A stretch of 47,049 nt of DNA, taken from positions 1 to 47,049 of the forward strand of contig JBHOQX010000006.1 in NCBI GenBank assembly GCA_042408595.1, written 5' to 3'. Numbering within the stretch: the first letter of the stretch is position 1; every line of letters begins with the position of its first letter. The notes beneath the pieces were generated by a model. The model did no database searches, was not told where the DNA came from, and saw only the letters and a program-made list of their open reading frames with translations. The DNA comes from JBHOQX01 sp042408595 (GTDB lineage: Bacteria; Chloroflexota; Chloroflexia; Chloroflexales; Roseiflexaceae). The position numbers and the translations under genes were made by a program. Positions 16,232 to 24,688 of the stretch are shown piece after piece.

Positions 16232-16321
16232 GACGGACGGCGGAGGAAAGCTGCTTATCCTATAGGAAACCGTTGCTCGCGCAGCGAGGTCGCGTGCGTC
16301 CTGCACCCTCCGCCGTCCGTC
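16232..16321. terminator. long-range hairpin between convergent genes
   Basis: GACGGACGGCGGAGG (16232-16246) pairs perfectly with CCTCCGCCGTCCGTC (16307-16321), a 15-bp stem around 60 bases. The loop contains a CCTATAGG palindrome and a CTCGC-GCA-GCGAG mini-hairpin. It lies between the SRPBCC and GH4 stops and probably ends both transcripts. Confidence 0.6.
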
Positions 16322-16324
16322 GCC

Positions 16325-17734
16325 TCAATGATACTCCGGCAGCCACGCGCCGTGGGCGTCGATCAGGTCGTCTACCAGGCTGACGATCTGGTCGAGGCTG
16401 AGTTCAGCGGCGGTGTGCGGGTCGAGCATGGCGGCATGGTAGATGTGCTCGCGCTTGCGGGTGAGCGCCGCCTCGACCGTCAGCGCCTGCACGTTGATGT
16501 TGGTCTGCATCAGCGCGGCCAGGTGCGGCGGCAGCGCGCCGATCTTGGTCGGCTGCAGGCCGTTCCGGTCCACCAACACCGGCACCTCGACACAGCAGCC
16601 CTGCGGCAGGTTGTCGATCAGGCCCTGATTGGGCACATTGCCGTAGACCACCCGCGGCTGGCCAGTCTCGATCGCGTGGATGATCAGCGAGCCATACTCA
16701 CCGGAGTGCCGCTTCGGAGCGGCGCCCTCCGCCAGCCAGTTGGCGCGCAGGTCGGCGGCCCGCTCCGGGTCCTCCTCGGCCAGTCGCCCGAGCCACGCCT
16801 CGGTACGCTCGCGCTCATAGCGCACCGTCGCCTCCGGGTCGGGGCTTTCGAGCGCGGCGCGCATCCCTTCCCAATCGGCGATCTGCGCCTCGCAGCGCCG
16901 CAGGTACTCGTCGAGCGGGATGTTGAACCGCTCGATCAGGTCGGGCCGGTCGCGCTTGATGAACCAGGGGACGTACTCGCTGAAATGCTCGCTCGACTCG
17001 GTGACGAAGTAGCCGAAGTGGCGGAAGACCTCGTAGCGCACCCGGTTCCTCTCCGGCTGGCGGCCTGCATCGTAGACCTGGCGGATGCGCGGGTACAGGT
17101 CTTCGCCGTTGCGCTCGAAGCGCAGATAGAAGGCCATATGGTTGATCCCGGCGCAGATGTAGTTGATCTCGTCCGCCGGCACGCCGATATCGCGTGCCAG
17201 TTCGTGCGCGGTGTGAAAGACGCTGTGGCACAGCCCGACCGTCCGGATGCTGCTGGCCCGGCTGATCGCCCAGCAGTTGATCGCCATCGGGTTGACGTAC
17301 TGCAGAAAGGTCACGTCCGGGCAGAGCTCTTCCATATCGCGGCACATGTCCAGCAGCACTGGAATAGTCCGCAGCCCGCGCATGATCCCGCCGATGCCGA
17401 GCGTATCGGCGATCGTCTGGCGCAGGCCGTATTTTTTCGGGATTTCGAAGTCGATCACCGTGCTTGGGCGATAGCCGCCGACCTGGATCATGCAGATCGC
17501 GTAGTCGGCCCCGGCCAGCGCGGTGCGGCGGTCGGTCGTCGCCGCGATCCACGCGTTGCCGCCGGCCCCCGCCGCGATCCGCCGGCCGACGATCTCGGAG
17601 GTGCGCAGGCGCTCCGGGTCGATGTCGAACAGGCTAATCTCGGCATCGGCCAGTTCGGGAAACGTAAAGATGTCGTTGAGCAGGTTGCGGGCGAAGACGG
17701 TGCTGCCCGCGCCGATGAAGGTGACCTTTGGCAT
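16325..17734 (-). CDS. glycoside hydrolase family 4 (alpha-galactosidase type)
   Basis: An NAD- and metal-dependent glycosidase of 469 residues acting in the cytoplasm by an oxidation-elimination mechanism. The Rossmann start is FIGAGSTVFARNLLNDIF. GGYRPSTVIDFEIPKKYGLR and IADTLGIGGIMRGLRTIP are characteristic of the MelA-like branch. Metal ligands are expected in GLCHSVFHT (Cys) and INHMAFYL (His). The C-terminal half has the branch-typical NVPNQGLIDNLPQGCCVEVPVLVDRNG region (shown here as its core). ATG 17734 begins MPKVTFIG; the longer frame is not needed. Alpha-galactosidase is most likely, with alpha-glucosidase or a glucuronidase as alternatives. There is no transporter beside it. Confidence 0.85.
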   Translation of the reverse strand: MPKVTFIGAGSTVFARNLLNDIFTFPELADAEISLFDIDPERLRTSEIVGRRIAAGAGGNAWIAATTDRRTALAGADYAICMIQVGGYRPSTVIDFEIPKKYGLRQTIADTLGIGGIMRGLRTIPVLLDMCRDMEELCPDVTFLQYVNPMAINCWAISRASSIRTVGLCHSVFHTAHELARDIGVPADEINYICAGINHMAFYLRFERNGEDLYPRIRQVYDAGRQPERNRVRYEVFRHFGYFVTESSEHFSEYVPWFIKRDRPDLIERFNIPLDEYLRRCEAQIADWEGMRAALESPDPEATVRYERERTEAWLGRLAEEDPERAADLRANWLAEGAAPKRHSGEYGSLIIHAIETGQPRVVYGNVPNQGLIDNLPQGCCVEVPVLVDRNGLQPTKIGALPPHLAALMQTNINVQALTVEAALTRKREHIYHAAMLDPHTAAELSLDQIVSLVDDLIDAHGAWLPEYH

Positions 17735-17852
17735 CGCATTCCCTACTGTTTCAGAACGACTGCCTGTGCGTGGGACGACGTTCGTCGCGGCTGTGACGCG
17801 GAGATCTATCCAAGACACGGCCCATGGGCATGCTGGCAACCACCAGACACCG

Positions 17853-17882
17853 TTGTCGCGCGCCTCACGACCATGCTATCAT
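17853..17882 (+). promoter_or_regulatory. promoter of the DUF92 gene
   Basis: TTGTCG (17853-17858) and TATCAT (17877-17882), 18 bases apart. It lies inside the longer open frame and so argues for the GTG start at 17914. Confidence 0.45.
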
Positions 17883-17913
17883 ACCGCAAATCCGCTGCCG
17901 ACGAGTTGCCACC

Positions 17914-18732
17914 GTGCTCGATCTCCCACGCATCGCCGCCGGCCTGCTGCTCAGCGCGCTGATCGGCGGGCTGGCCTGCTGGCGCGGCTCACTCACCGCC
18001 GGGGGCTGGCTGGGCGCCGTGCTGACCGGCACCGCCACCTTCGGCTTTGGCGGCTGGGCCTGGGGCCTGGCGTTGATCGTCTTCTTCGTCACATCCAGCG
18101 CGCTATCGCGCTTCCGCCAGCGGCAGAAGGAGCGGATCGCCGGCGAGAAGTTCGCGAAGGGCAGCCGGCGCGACCTGTGGCAGGCACTGGCCAACGGCGG
18201 CGCCGGCGGGGTGCTGGCGACGCTCTACGGCCTCAGCGGCGACCCGCCTGCGCTGCTGGCGCTCTTCGCTGGCGTGATGGCGACCGTTACCGCCGACACC
18301 TGGGCGACCGAACTGGGCGTGCTGAGCCGCCGCTCGCCGCGGCTGGTCACCACCGGCCGCCAGGTGCCGCCCGGCACATCCGGCGGCGTCACCCTGACCG
18401 GGACGCTGGCCGCCGCGGCGGGCGCGCTGACGATCGGGCTGGCGCTGGCAGCGTTCGAGCGGCTGGAACGCGGCGTGTGGCTGCCCTGGCTGGCGCCCGC
18501 GGCGCTGCTCGGCGGGGTGGCCGGCGCGCTGGCCGACAGCCTGCTCGGCGCGACGCTCCAGGCGCTGTACCGCGGCCCCGCCGGCGAGACCGAGCGCAGC
18601 CGCGGTCCAGAAGAGCAGCCGTACCCCCTGCTGCGCGGCTGGCCCTGGATGACCAACGATGTGGTGAACTTCCTGAGTTCGCTGGTGGGCGGGGCGGCGG
18701 CGCTCCTGGCCGCCCGGCTGCTCGCCGGATGA
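17914..18732 (+). CDS. DUF92-family membrane protein (possible prenyl-phosphate kinase)
   Basis: A 272-residue integral membrane protein with about six to seven hydrophobic segments. It shows the DUF92 core: a Gly-rich first part (TAGGWLGAVLTGTATFGFGG), FVTSSALSRFR, ADTWATELGVLSRRSPRLVTTG (key acidic and Arg residues), GTSGGVTLTGTLAAAAGA, ADSLLGATLQALYRG and the C-terminal MTNDVVNFLSSLVGG. Plant relatives (VTE6) are phytyl-phosphate kinases; whether bacterial members share that activity is inference. GTG 17914 is chosen because the frame upstream overlaps a promoter. It is followed after 76 bases by the GHMP kinase on the same strand. Confidence 0.8.
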   Translation: MLDLPRIAAGLLLSALIGGLACWRGSLTAGGWLGAVLTGTATFGFGGWAWGLALIVFFVTSSALSRFRQRQKERIAGEKFAKGSRRDLWQALANGGAGGVLATLYGLSGDPPALLALFAGVMATVTADTWATELGVLSRRSPRLVTTGRQVPPGTSGGVTLTGTLAAAAGALTIGLALAAFERLERGVWLPWLAPAALLGGVAGALADSLLGATLQALYRGPAGETERSRGPEEQPYPLLRGWPWMTNDVVNFLSSLVGGAAALLAARLLAG

Positions 18733-18808
18733 TATGACGCAGCCAGCCATCAATCGTCGGCGTGTGTGGTAAGATAGCCAGCGCAAGCCATGTCGATCAG
18801 CCAGAACG

Positions 18809-19867
18809 ATGCCTCACGACTCACCCCGCCCGCTGCGCATCATCAACGCTGTCGCGCCCATCCGCATCTGCGATCTCGGCGGGTGGACGGACACCTGGTT
18901 CGCCGGGCACGGCCAGATTTTCAACATCGGCGTGTATCCCTACATCGAAGTGCAGGTGGCCGTCTATCCGCGGGCGGCCCGCCAGGACCAGATCGTCCTC
19001 CACGCCGAGAACTACGGCGAGCGCTACGCCGTGACGCCCGGCAACTCGACCTTTGAGCGCCACCCGCTGCTCGAGGCGGCGATCAGCGAGATCGGCGCGC
19101 CGGGCGACCTGGCGCTGGAGATCACGATCCACTCCGAGGTGCCAGCCGGCGCGTCCACCGGCACCTCCGCCGCGGTGACGGTGGCGCTGCTTGGCGCGCT
19201 GGACGCGCTGACACCAGGACGCATGGCCCCACACCAGGTCGCCTTTCGCGCTCACCGCGTCGAAACCGGGCGACTCGGGCTCCAGAGCGGCATCCAGGAT
19301 CAGCTCTGTGCGGTGTTCGGTGGCGTGAGTTTTATCGAGATGTTCGCCTACCCGCACGCGACCGTCTCGCAGCTCCAGGTTCCTAACGCGGTCTGGTGGG
19401 AGCTGGAGCGGCGGCTGGCGCTGATCTTTCTCGGCCGCACGCACAGCTCCTCGGCGGTGCACGAGCAGGTGATCGCGCGGCTGGAGCGGCAAGGCGGCGC
19501 GGCCCCGGAGCTGGCAGCACTGCGCGCGGCGGCGGGGCGCGCCCGCGACGCCTTCTACGCCGGCGACTTTGCGGCGCTCGGACGAGCCATGACTGACAAC
19601 ATCGAGGCGCAGCGCCGGCTGCACCCCGCGCTGGTCAGCGCCGACGCCGACCGGGTGATCGCGCTGGCGCAGGCACATGGCGCGCTCGGGTGGAAGGTGA
19701 ACGGCGCTGGCGGCGAGGGCGGCTCGATCACGCTGCTCTGCGGTCCCGACGCCAGCCAGCGGCGCGCGCTGCTCCAGGCGATCACCGCGGCGGACCCGCT
19801 CTTTCAGCCGATCCCGATCTACCTCAGCCGTACCGGGCTGCGGGTCTGGGAAAGCGCACCCGCCTGA
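18809..19867 (+). CDS. GHMP-family sugar kinase
   Basis: A 352-residue kinase of the galactokinase/homoserine/mevalonate/phosphomevalonate superfamily. The N-terminal substrate strand APIRICDLGGWTDT and the phosphate loop VPAGASTGTSAAVTVALLGALD (Gly/Ser-rich, core PAGASTGTSAA) are clear. The C-terminal motif 3 (KVNGAGGEGGSITLL) is also present. GGWTDT resembles the fucokinase and heptose-7-phosphate kinase branch rather than true galactokinase. The natural sugar is not deducible. A possible -10 TAAGAT is at 18770-18775. It is followed by an enolase-superfamily dehydratase gene (112 bases, same strand), consistent with one catabolic transcript. Confidence 0.8.
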   Translation: MPHDSPRPLRIINAVAPIRICDLGGWTDTWFAGHGQIFNIGVYPYIEVQVAVYPRAARQDQIVLHAENYGERYAVTPGNSTFERHPLLEAAISEIGAPGDLALEITIHSEVPAGASTGTSAAVTVALLGALDALTPGRMAPHQVAFRAHRVETGRLGLQSGIQDQLCAVFGGVSFIEMFAYPHATVSQLQVPNAVWWELERRLALIFLGRTHSSSAVHEQVIARLERQGGAAPELAALRAAAGRARDAFYAGDFAALGRAMTDNIEAQRRLHPALVSADADRVIALAQAHGALGWKVNGAGGEGGSITLLCGPDASQRRALLQAITAADPLFQPIPIYLSRTGLRVWESAPA

Positions 19868-19979
19868 CACGCGCCCTTTGCCTGCCGAACGATGATCGTT
19901 TGCCGCACGCTTCGCGCATCGCACGCCGCCCGGCGACCGGCAGCGTTCCATGCACAAGCGGCAACAGAAAGGGATTGCT

Positions 19980-21137
19980 ATGCGCATCACCGCGATCAAG
20001 ACCGCCGCAACCAGCGGCCATGGCATGCACCTGTGGGTGAAAGTCGAGACCGATGAAGGGATCACCGGCCTGGGCGAGTGCGTCCACGGCGGCGTACAGG
20101 CGATCGCGATCATCCACGAGCTGCGCCAGCACATGATCGGGCGCGACCCGTTCGCGATCGACGCGCTGTTCGAGGAGTTTCGCCGGCGCTATGTCTTCGA
20201 CGGCGGCACAGCCGGCGCGCTGATCACAGCGCTTACCGGCATCGAGATCGCCCTCTGGGATCTCAAGGGCAAGGCGCTGGGCGTGCCAGTCTACGAACTG
20301 CTGGGCGGCAAGTTCCGCGACCGCGTCCGCGTCTATGCCGATTGCCAGGTCGAGCCGGGGATGAACTTCAGCGAGATCGAGCAGGTGGTGGACGGCGTGC
20401 TGCGCCGCGGCTTTACCGCGATCAAGATCGACCTCGACATCCACGCCTACGGGCATGCCGGTAGCGAAGTGGCGGGTTTTACAAAGGATCCGTTCAACTA
20501 CACCGCCAGCCAGTGGGAGCACGAGCGCATGGTTCGGCTGGTGGAGATGGTGACTGCCGCGGCTGGACGCGAGGTGGCGGTCGCTGCGGATGTCCATACC
20601 CGCCTGGACGTGCCGAGCGCCGTCCGGCTGGCGCGCGACCTGGAGCGTTTCCACCTGCTGTGGCTGGAGGAGCCGGTGCCGCCGGAGAATATCGCGGCGA
20701 TGCGCGAGATCAAGCAGGCGACCTCAACACCGATCTGCGCCGGCGAGAACCTCTACCTGCGCCACGGCTTCCGCGACCTGATCGGTCAGCAGGCAGTGGA
20801 CATCATCATGCCCGACATTCCCAAGTGCGGCGGGCTGTCCGAGTGCCGCAAGATCGCCAACATGGCCGAGCTGTACTACATCCCGTTCGCGCCGCATAAT
20901 GTCGCCTCGCCGATCGGGACGATGGCCTCAGCCCATGTCTGCGCCAGCGTGCCGAACTTCCTGGTGCTGGAGTTCCATTGGCTGCACCGCGACTACTGGA
21001 CGACGATCACCGCCGAGAAAGAAGACATTATCAAGGATGGCTTCATTCAGTTGACGGACCGCCCCGGGATCGGCGTCGCGCTCGATGAGGCGGTCGCACG
21101 GCAGTACCAGTACCCCGGCACCACGTGGTTTGAATAA
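19980..21137 (+). CDS. mandelate racemase/galactonate dehydratase-like enzyme
   Basis: A 385-residue enolase-superfamily enzyme that abstracts a proton next to a carboxylate, most often dehydrating a sugar acid. The N-terminal capping domain (about 1-120) includes WVKVETDEGITGLGE and ALTGIEIALWDLKGKALG. The barrel supplies FTAIKIDLDIH (Lys motif), the metal ligands in VAADVHTR, WLEEPVPPEN and CAGENLY, and the His region FAPHNVASPIGT, then LEFHW. This His pattern is usual for sugar-acid dehydratases. The upstream GHMP kinase and the absence of an aldolase leave the pathway open. ATG 19980 is preceded by AGAAAGGG. A 30-base longer frame exists but has no reason to be used. Confidence 0.82.
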   Translation: MRITAIKTAATSGHGMHLWVKVETDEGITGLGECVHGGVQAIAIIHELRQHMIGRDPFAIDALFEEFRRRYVFDGGTAGALITALTGIEIALWDLKGKALGVPVYELLGGKFRDRVRVYADCQVEPGMNFSEIEQVVDGVLRRGFTAIKIDLDIHAYGHAGSEVAGFTKDPFNYTASQWEHERMVRLVEMVTAAAGREVAVAADVHTRLDVPSAVRLARDLERFHLLWLEEPVPPENIAAMREIKQATSTPICAGENLYLRHGFRDLIGQQAVDIIMPDIPKCGGLSECRKIANMAELYYIPFAPHNVASPIGTMASAHVCASVPNFLVLEFHWLHRDYWTTITAEKEDIIKDGFIQLTDRPGIGVALDEAVARQYQYPGTTWFE

Positions 21138-21150
21138 CGAGATCGGGCAT

Positions 21151-21198
21151 GGGAGGCACGAGGCGAAATCGTGGCGGGCTGCGCCCGCCACACCTCCC
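21151..21198. terminator. strong hairpin between convergent genes
   Basis: GTGGCGGGC-TGC-GCCCGCCAC (21171-21191) is a perfect 9-bp stem with a 3-base loop. GGGAGG (21151-21156) and CCTCCC (21193-21198) form an outer stem. It lies between the dehydratase and DUF190-CBS stops. Confidence 0.7.
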
Positions 21199-21213
21199 CG
21201 TTGCAAACAGCTT

Positions 21214-22449
21214 CTAACGCCCGCCCTCCTGCGCCAGGGAGCGCAGCAGCGCCCAGCGGCTCACCGCGCCGGTCAGGCGGCCCGCTGCATCCACCACCGC
21301 CAGCCGCTCCAGGCCGTCGGCCAGCATGCGGCGGAGGGCCTCGTCGCGCGGGGCGGCCTCGCCGAGAAGGGCCGCCGGCGCGAGCGGCAGCGCCCCGGCC
21401 GTTCGCTCGCTCAGGGCGCTCGCCAGCGGCGGCGGCAGCTCCCGCCCGCCCGCGCGCAGCACGCCGAGCCAGCCGGTACGCAGCGCCCCCGGCAGCCGCT
21501 CCAGCAGTTCGATGTCGCTCAACAGGCCAAGCGGCTGGCCGGCCTCCACGACCCACACGGCGCGCCCCGGCGCAGCCAGGAGCTGCGCCAGGGCTGCGGG
21601 CGCGGGGGTCGCCGCATCGATCAGCGGCAGGCTGCGCTGCATCAGCAGGCCGACCGGGGGCTGTGGCGGGCCGGACTCACCGGCGGCTGCCGCGGCGGCT
21701 CGCAGCGCCTCGTCCACGCCGAACAGCCCGAGCAGCCGACCATCATCCACCACCGGCAGCGCCTCCAGCCCCCACTCGACCATCAACCCGACGGCCTGCG
21801 CGATGGATGTGGCCGGGCCGATCGGGTGCAGCTCCGCTGTGGCGATCTCGGCCAATGTGCGCGACGGAACCTCCGCCAGCGCCGCGTCGCGCTCCTCGGG
21901 TGAAAGCGCCGCCAGCAACCGCAGCGTCAGCCCGCCCGCTGCAGACACCAGCTCGCTCGCGCGCGCGAGTCCGCGCAGACGCCCATCGGCCTCCAGCAGC
22001 GGCAGCGCTGGCTGCGGCCGCACGAGCAGCGCCCGTAACGCCGCGGCGAGGGACGTCTCGCGCGGAAGCGCGAGCGGCGCGGGGGCGAGGGCATCGGCGA
22101 CCAGCCGCTCGCCGAACGGGCCGGACGGTGTGAGCAGCGCCCGGTGCAGCCGCACATCTTCGAGTGTGATGAGCGCGTCGGGCAGCAGGTCGTCCAGCTC
22201 CGGCAGCAGTTGCGCCACCCGGTCGGCGCGGTCCACCCACTCGATCACAACCGGCAGGGCCTGGTCATTCGCCGCGCCTGTCAGCCGCCGCCCGGCGCCG
22301 AACCCGCCCATGCCGCGCAGGGCGGTCGCGCCGGTCGCACCTTCGCGCCGGAGACGCTCCATCACCAACAGATAGAGCGGGCGGCCGTCGCGGCTGTCGC
22401 GCTCGTTCAGATAGATTCGGACCCGCTGGACAGTGTCGGAGGTTGGCAT
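21214..22449 (-). CDS. DUF190 (PII-like) protein fused to CBS domains
   Basis: A 411-residue soluble protein. Residues about 5-100 form a DUF190 domain (VQRVRIYLNERDSRDGRPLY, LRREGATGATALRGMGGFG), a relative of the PII signalling fold. The rest contains four CBS-like units (about 120-180, 195-250, 265-330, 345-405), each with the strand-Gly-hydrophobic pattern LLGLFGVDEAL, PLGLLSDIELLERL and RLTGAVSRWALL. CBS pairs usually bind adenine nucleotides, so this looks like an energy or nucleotide sensor. The partner is unknown; DUF190 proteins sit beside fluoride channels in other genomes, but none is here. ATG 22449 and GTG 22473 are both possible; neither has a clear ribosome site. Confidence 0.75.
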   Translation of the reverse strand: MPTSDTVQRVRIYLNERDSRDGRPLYLLVMERLRREGATGATALRGMGGFGAGRRLTGAANDQALPVVIEWVDRADRVAQLLPELDDLLPDALITLEDVRLHRALLTPSGPFGERLVADALAPAPLALPRETSLAAALRALLVRPQPALPLLEADGRLRGLARASELVSAAGGLTLRLLAALSPEERDAALAEVPSRTLAEIATAELHPIGPATSIAQAVGLMVEWGLEALPVVDDGRLLGLFGVDEALRAAAAAAGESGPPQPPVGLLMQRSLPLIDAATPAPAALAQLLAAPGRAVWVVEAGQPLGLLSDIELLERLPGALRTGWLGVLRAGGRELPPPLASALSERTAGALPLAPAALLGEAAPRDEALRRMLADGLERLAVVDAAGRLTGAVSRWALLRSLAQEGGR

Positions 22450-22635
22450 GATGGATCGCCACGCAGTGTTCACAGAATGGTGGCTTCCGCCGGCGCGAGC
22501 CGTTCAGGACGACTTCGCACCGCCGTCAGGCCGGCCATCAGGCGGAGCGCGCATGGGCATGGAAGATAGATGGGGGTCGCGCGTGGCTCGATCCGCGGTG
22601 CATCAGCTTCGGCCTCGACCTCCCGCCTCGAGGCG

Positions 22636-22644
22636 ATTATAGCA
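22636..22644 (-). promoter_or_regulatory. extended -10 promoter of DUF190-CBS
   Basis: TGC-TATAAT on the minus strand; predicted start near 22629, giving a leader of about 180 bases before ATG 22449. Confidence 0.55.
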
Positions 22645-22673
22645 TCCCCCGCCGGAACCGCTCGTGCGGCATG

Positions 22674-22703
22674 TTGACAAGGCGCCCGCGAAAATGTTAT
22701 GGT
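22674..22703 (+). promoter_or_regulatory. promoter of the FHA gene
   Basis: A perfect TTGACA (22674-22679) and TATGGT (22698-22703) at 18-base spacing, with about 100 bases of leader before ATG 22810. It diverges from the DUF190-CBS promoter; the 360-base gap otherwise holds nothing I recognise. Confidence 0.6.
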
Positions 22704-22809
22704 TAGGGGTGCGTTCCAGCCAGCGTTTCTCCAGCCGTCGCTGCACTCCGCGGGCGTCCGCCCGCTGCGGGTGATTCGTCCGCGGCCCACCCGGGCTGAG
22801 GAGAACGTC

Positions 22810-23364
22810 ATGGCCAAAGTGCTGACCCTTACGCCGATCAGCGGTACACCGCTCGACCGGAGCATCTCGGTCGAGACCCGCACTGCGATCGTGGGCAGCA
22901 GCCCGCGCAGCGACATCGTGCTGGCCGACCGCGCCGTCGAGGCGCGCCATGCCGAGTTCCGCCAGATGTTCGATCGCTGGTTCATTGTGCCGCTGACGGC
23001 GAGCGGCGGGATCATCCTGAACGGCGTGCTGGTCACCGGGCAGAGCCGCCTCCACCCCGGCGATCTGCTGACGATCGGCCGGGGCACCTTCCGCGTCGGC
23101 ATCGTCGAGATGCAGGAGCAGGCGGCCGGCGGGCCGGTGCGCTACAGCGGCGTGCCGCGTCTGGGCGAGTACTTCCTGCGGCGCGGCATCGTGACCAGCG
23201 ACCAGCTTGGCCGCGTGGCGCAGCGCCAGACGGAGCTGCAGAAGAGCGGGACGTACGTCGTCTTCGGGCAGGTGGCGTTCGAGATGGGGTATGTGAACCG
23301 CAACCAGCTCGAAGCCGCGCTTGCCGAGCAGCGCGAGGACTTCAACGAGCGCTTTCGCGGGTAG
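22810..23364 (+). CDS. FHA domain fused to MshEN-type domain
   Basis: A 184-residue protein. Residues about 1-95 form a forkhead-associated domain that binds phosphothreonine (IVGSSPRSDIVLADRAVEAR and HAEF, GGIILNGVLV, HPGDLLTIGRGTFRVG). Residues about 118-175 match the N-terminal domain of type II secretion/type IV pilus ATPases (LGEYFLRRGIVTSDQLGRV, FGQVAFEMGYVNRNQLEAAL), which in some members binds c-di-GMP. The combination suggests a small adaptor linking Ser/Thr phosphorylation to nucleotide or pilus signalling, which is an inference. GAGGAGAAC precedes ATG 22810; the longer frame lies over the promoter. No kinase or pilus gene is nearby. Confidence 0.75.
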   Translation: MAKVLTLTPISGTPLDRSISVETRTAIVGSSPRSDIVLADRAVEARHAEFRQMFDRWFIVPLTASGGIILNGVLVTGQSRLHPGDLLTIGRGTFRVGIVEMQEQAAGGPVRYSGVPRLGEYFLRRGIVTSDQLGRVAQRQTELQKSGTYVVFGQVAFEMGYVNRNQLEAALAEQREDFNERFRG

Positions 23365-23456
23365 GGCGGCGCGGGCAATGACTTGATAGATCGATGGCCC
23401 GCTACCAGGGCGAATGCCTACGCCCACCAGCGTGCGCCGCGCCAGCACCTCGCGTC

Positions 23457-24530
23457 TCACCCCCGCACGAGCGCCAGCTCGCAACTGAAGCCGGGGCCGA
23501 GCACGGCCAGCACGCCGTGCTCGCCGGGGCCGGGCGCGCCGCTGCACAGAAACTCCTCCAACACAAAGAAGATCGTGCCGGATGACATGTTGCCGCAGCG
23601 CCGCAGCACCGCGCGCGTCCGATCGAGCCGCTCCGGGTCCATCCCGAGGGCGCGCTCATAGGCGCGGATGACCTTCGCGCCGCCGGGGTGCAGAATCCAG
23701 TGGTCGATGTCGTCGGGTGCGAGGCCGTGCGGCGCGAGCAGTTCGGCGATGTTCGGCCGCATCAGCGCCTCGACGATCTGCGGGATGCGCGAGGAAAAGA
23801 CGACCCGCATGCCGGTATCGACGATATCCCACCCCATCACGTCGGCGGTCTCGGGCCAGAGCGTGCTTTGCGTCGCCACGATCGCCAGCCCTGACGGGCG
23901 GTCCGGCGGCCCGGCCTTTCGAGCGGCGTCCCCTTCCACCAGCACCGCGGCGGCACCGTCGGCAAACAGCGAGGCGGCGATCAAATTGCGCTTCGACAGA
24001 TCGTTCCACTGAAACGTCAGGCTGCACAACTCGACCGTGAGCAACAGGGCGCGCCGGCCCGGCTCGGCGCGGACGTACTCTTCGGCGCGGGCCAGCCCGG
24101 CCACGCCGCCGGCGCAGCCCAGCCCCCAGATCGGGGTACGGCGGGTGTGGCCGCCCATCCCCAGTCGATTGATCAGCAGCGCATCCAGGCTCGGCGCGGC
24201 CAGGCCAGTAGTGGTAACCACGATCAGATGGTCGACATCGGCCGGCTCCAGCCCGGCGGCCTGCAGGCAGCGGCGCGCGGCGGCCTCGCCCAGATCGAGC
24301 GCCGCGGCGATAAACAGATCGTTGCACTCCTTGAACGAATGCGGCGCCAGGTACCATTCCACCGGCGCGGCGAAGTAGCGCGTGTCGATCTGCGCATGGC
24401 GAAAGACCGGCATGTAGCGGTCGATGTCCGGAAAGGCCGTGGCGAAATGCGCGCGGGCGGCGTCGCGGATCACCTCCTGCGGCACCAGATGCGGCGGCAG
24501 CGCGGTCGCGACGGAGCGGATCACAGGCAT
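23457..24530 (-). CDS. type III polyketide synthase
   Basis: A 357-residue homodimer-type chalcone/stilbene-synthase-like enzyme that condenses an acyl-CoA starter with malonyl-CoA units to pyrones or resorcinols. The catalytic triad is visible: Cys in LGCAGGVAGLARA (about 138), His in WILHPGGAKVI (about 280) and Asn in RRCGNMSSGT (about 312). The thiolase-fold signatures LIVVTTTGLAAPSLDALL and LGPGFSCELAL are also present. ATG 24530 with GGAA upstream begins MPVIRSVATALPP, the usual bacterial start. No methyltransferase or oxidase gene is adjacent, so the product cannot be guessed further; long-chain alkylresorcinols or alkylpyrones are the common bacterial outcome. Confidence 0.88.
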   Translation of the reverse strand: MPVIRSVATALPPHLVPQEVIRDAARAHFATAFPDIDRYMPVFRHAQIDTRYFAAPVEWYLAPHSFKECNDLFIAAALDLGEAAARRCLQAAGLEPADVDHLIVVTTTGLAAPSLDALLINRLGMGGHTRRTPIWGLGCAGGVAGLARAEEYVRAEPGRRALLLTVELCSLTFQWNDLSKRNLIAASLFADGAAAVLVEGDAARKAGPPDRPSGLAIVATQSTLWPETADVMGWDIVDTGMRVVFSSRIPQIVEALMRPNIAELLAPHGLAPDDIDHWILHPGGAKVIRAYERALGMDPERLDRTRAVLRRCGNMSSGTIFFVLEEFLCSGAPGPGEHGVLAVLGPGFSCELALVRG

Positions 24531-24636
24531 GGGCGGGTTCCTTTGTCGGGCGGCCGCGCCCATGGGTCGGGGTAGCGCCGCAGAAGGGTTCATCTACGGA
24601 TACGTAGCGACCGGACAGTTCGGATCGCCGGCGATC

Positions 24637-24675
24637 GGCGCGGTGACGCTGGCGGCGATGCCCCGTCACCGCGCC
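24637..24675. terminator. 12-bp hairpin after the subtilisin gene
   Basis: GGCGCGGTGACG (24637-24648) and CGTCACCGCGCC (24664-24675) pair perfectly around a 15-base loop, 13 bases beyond the protease stop on the minus strand. A separate 14-base palindrome GATCGCCGGCGATC lies next to it. Confidence 0.65.
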
Positions 24676-24688
24676 GTCGAGGCTGGAG

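Noticed and set aside
16169..17962. Open frame of 597 codons on the plus strand
   Set aside because: Antisense to the GH4 gene and overlapping the DUF92 promoter.
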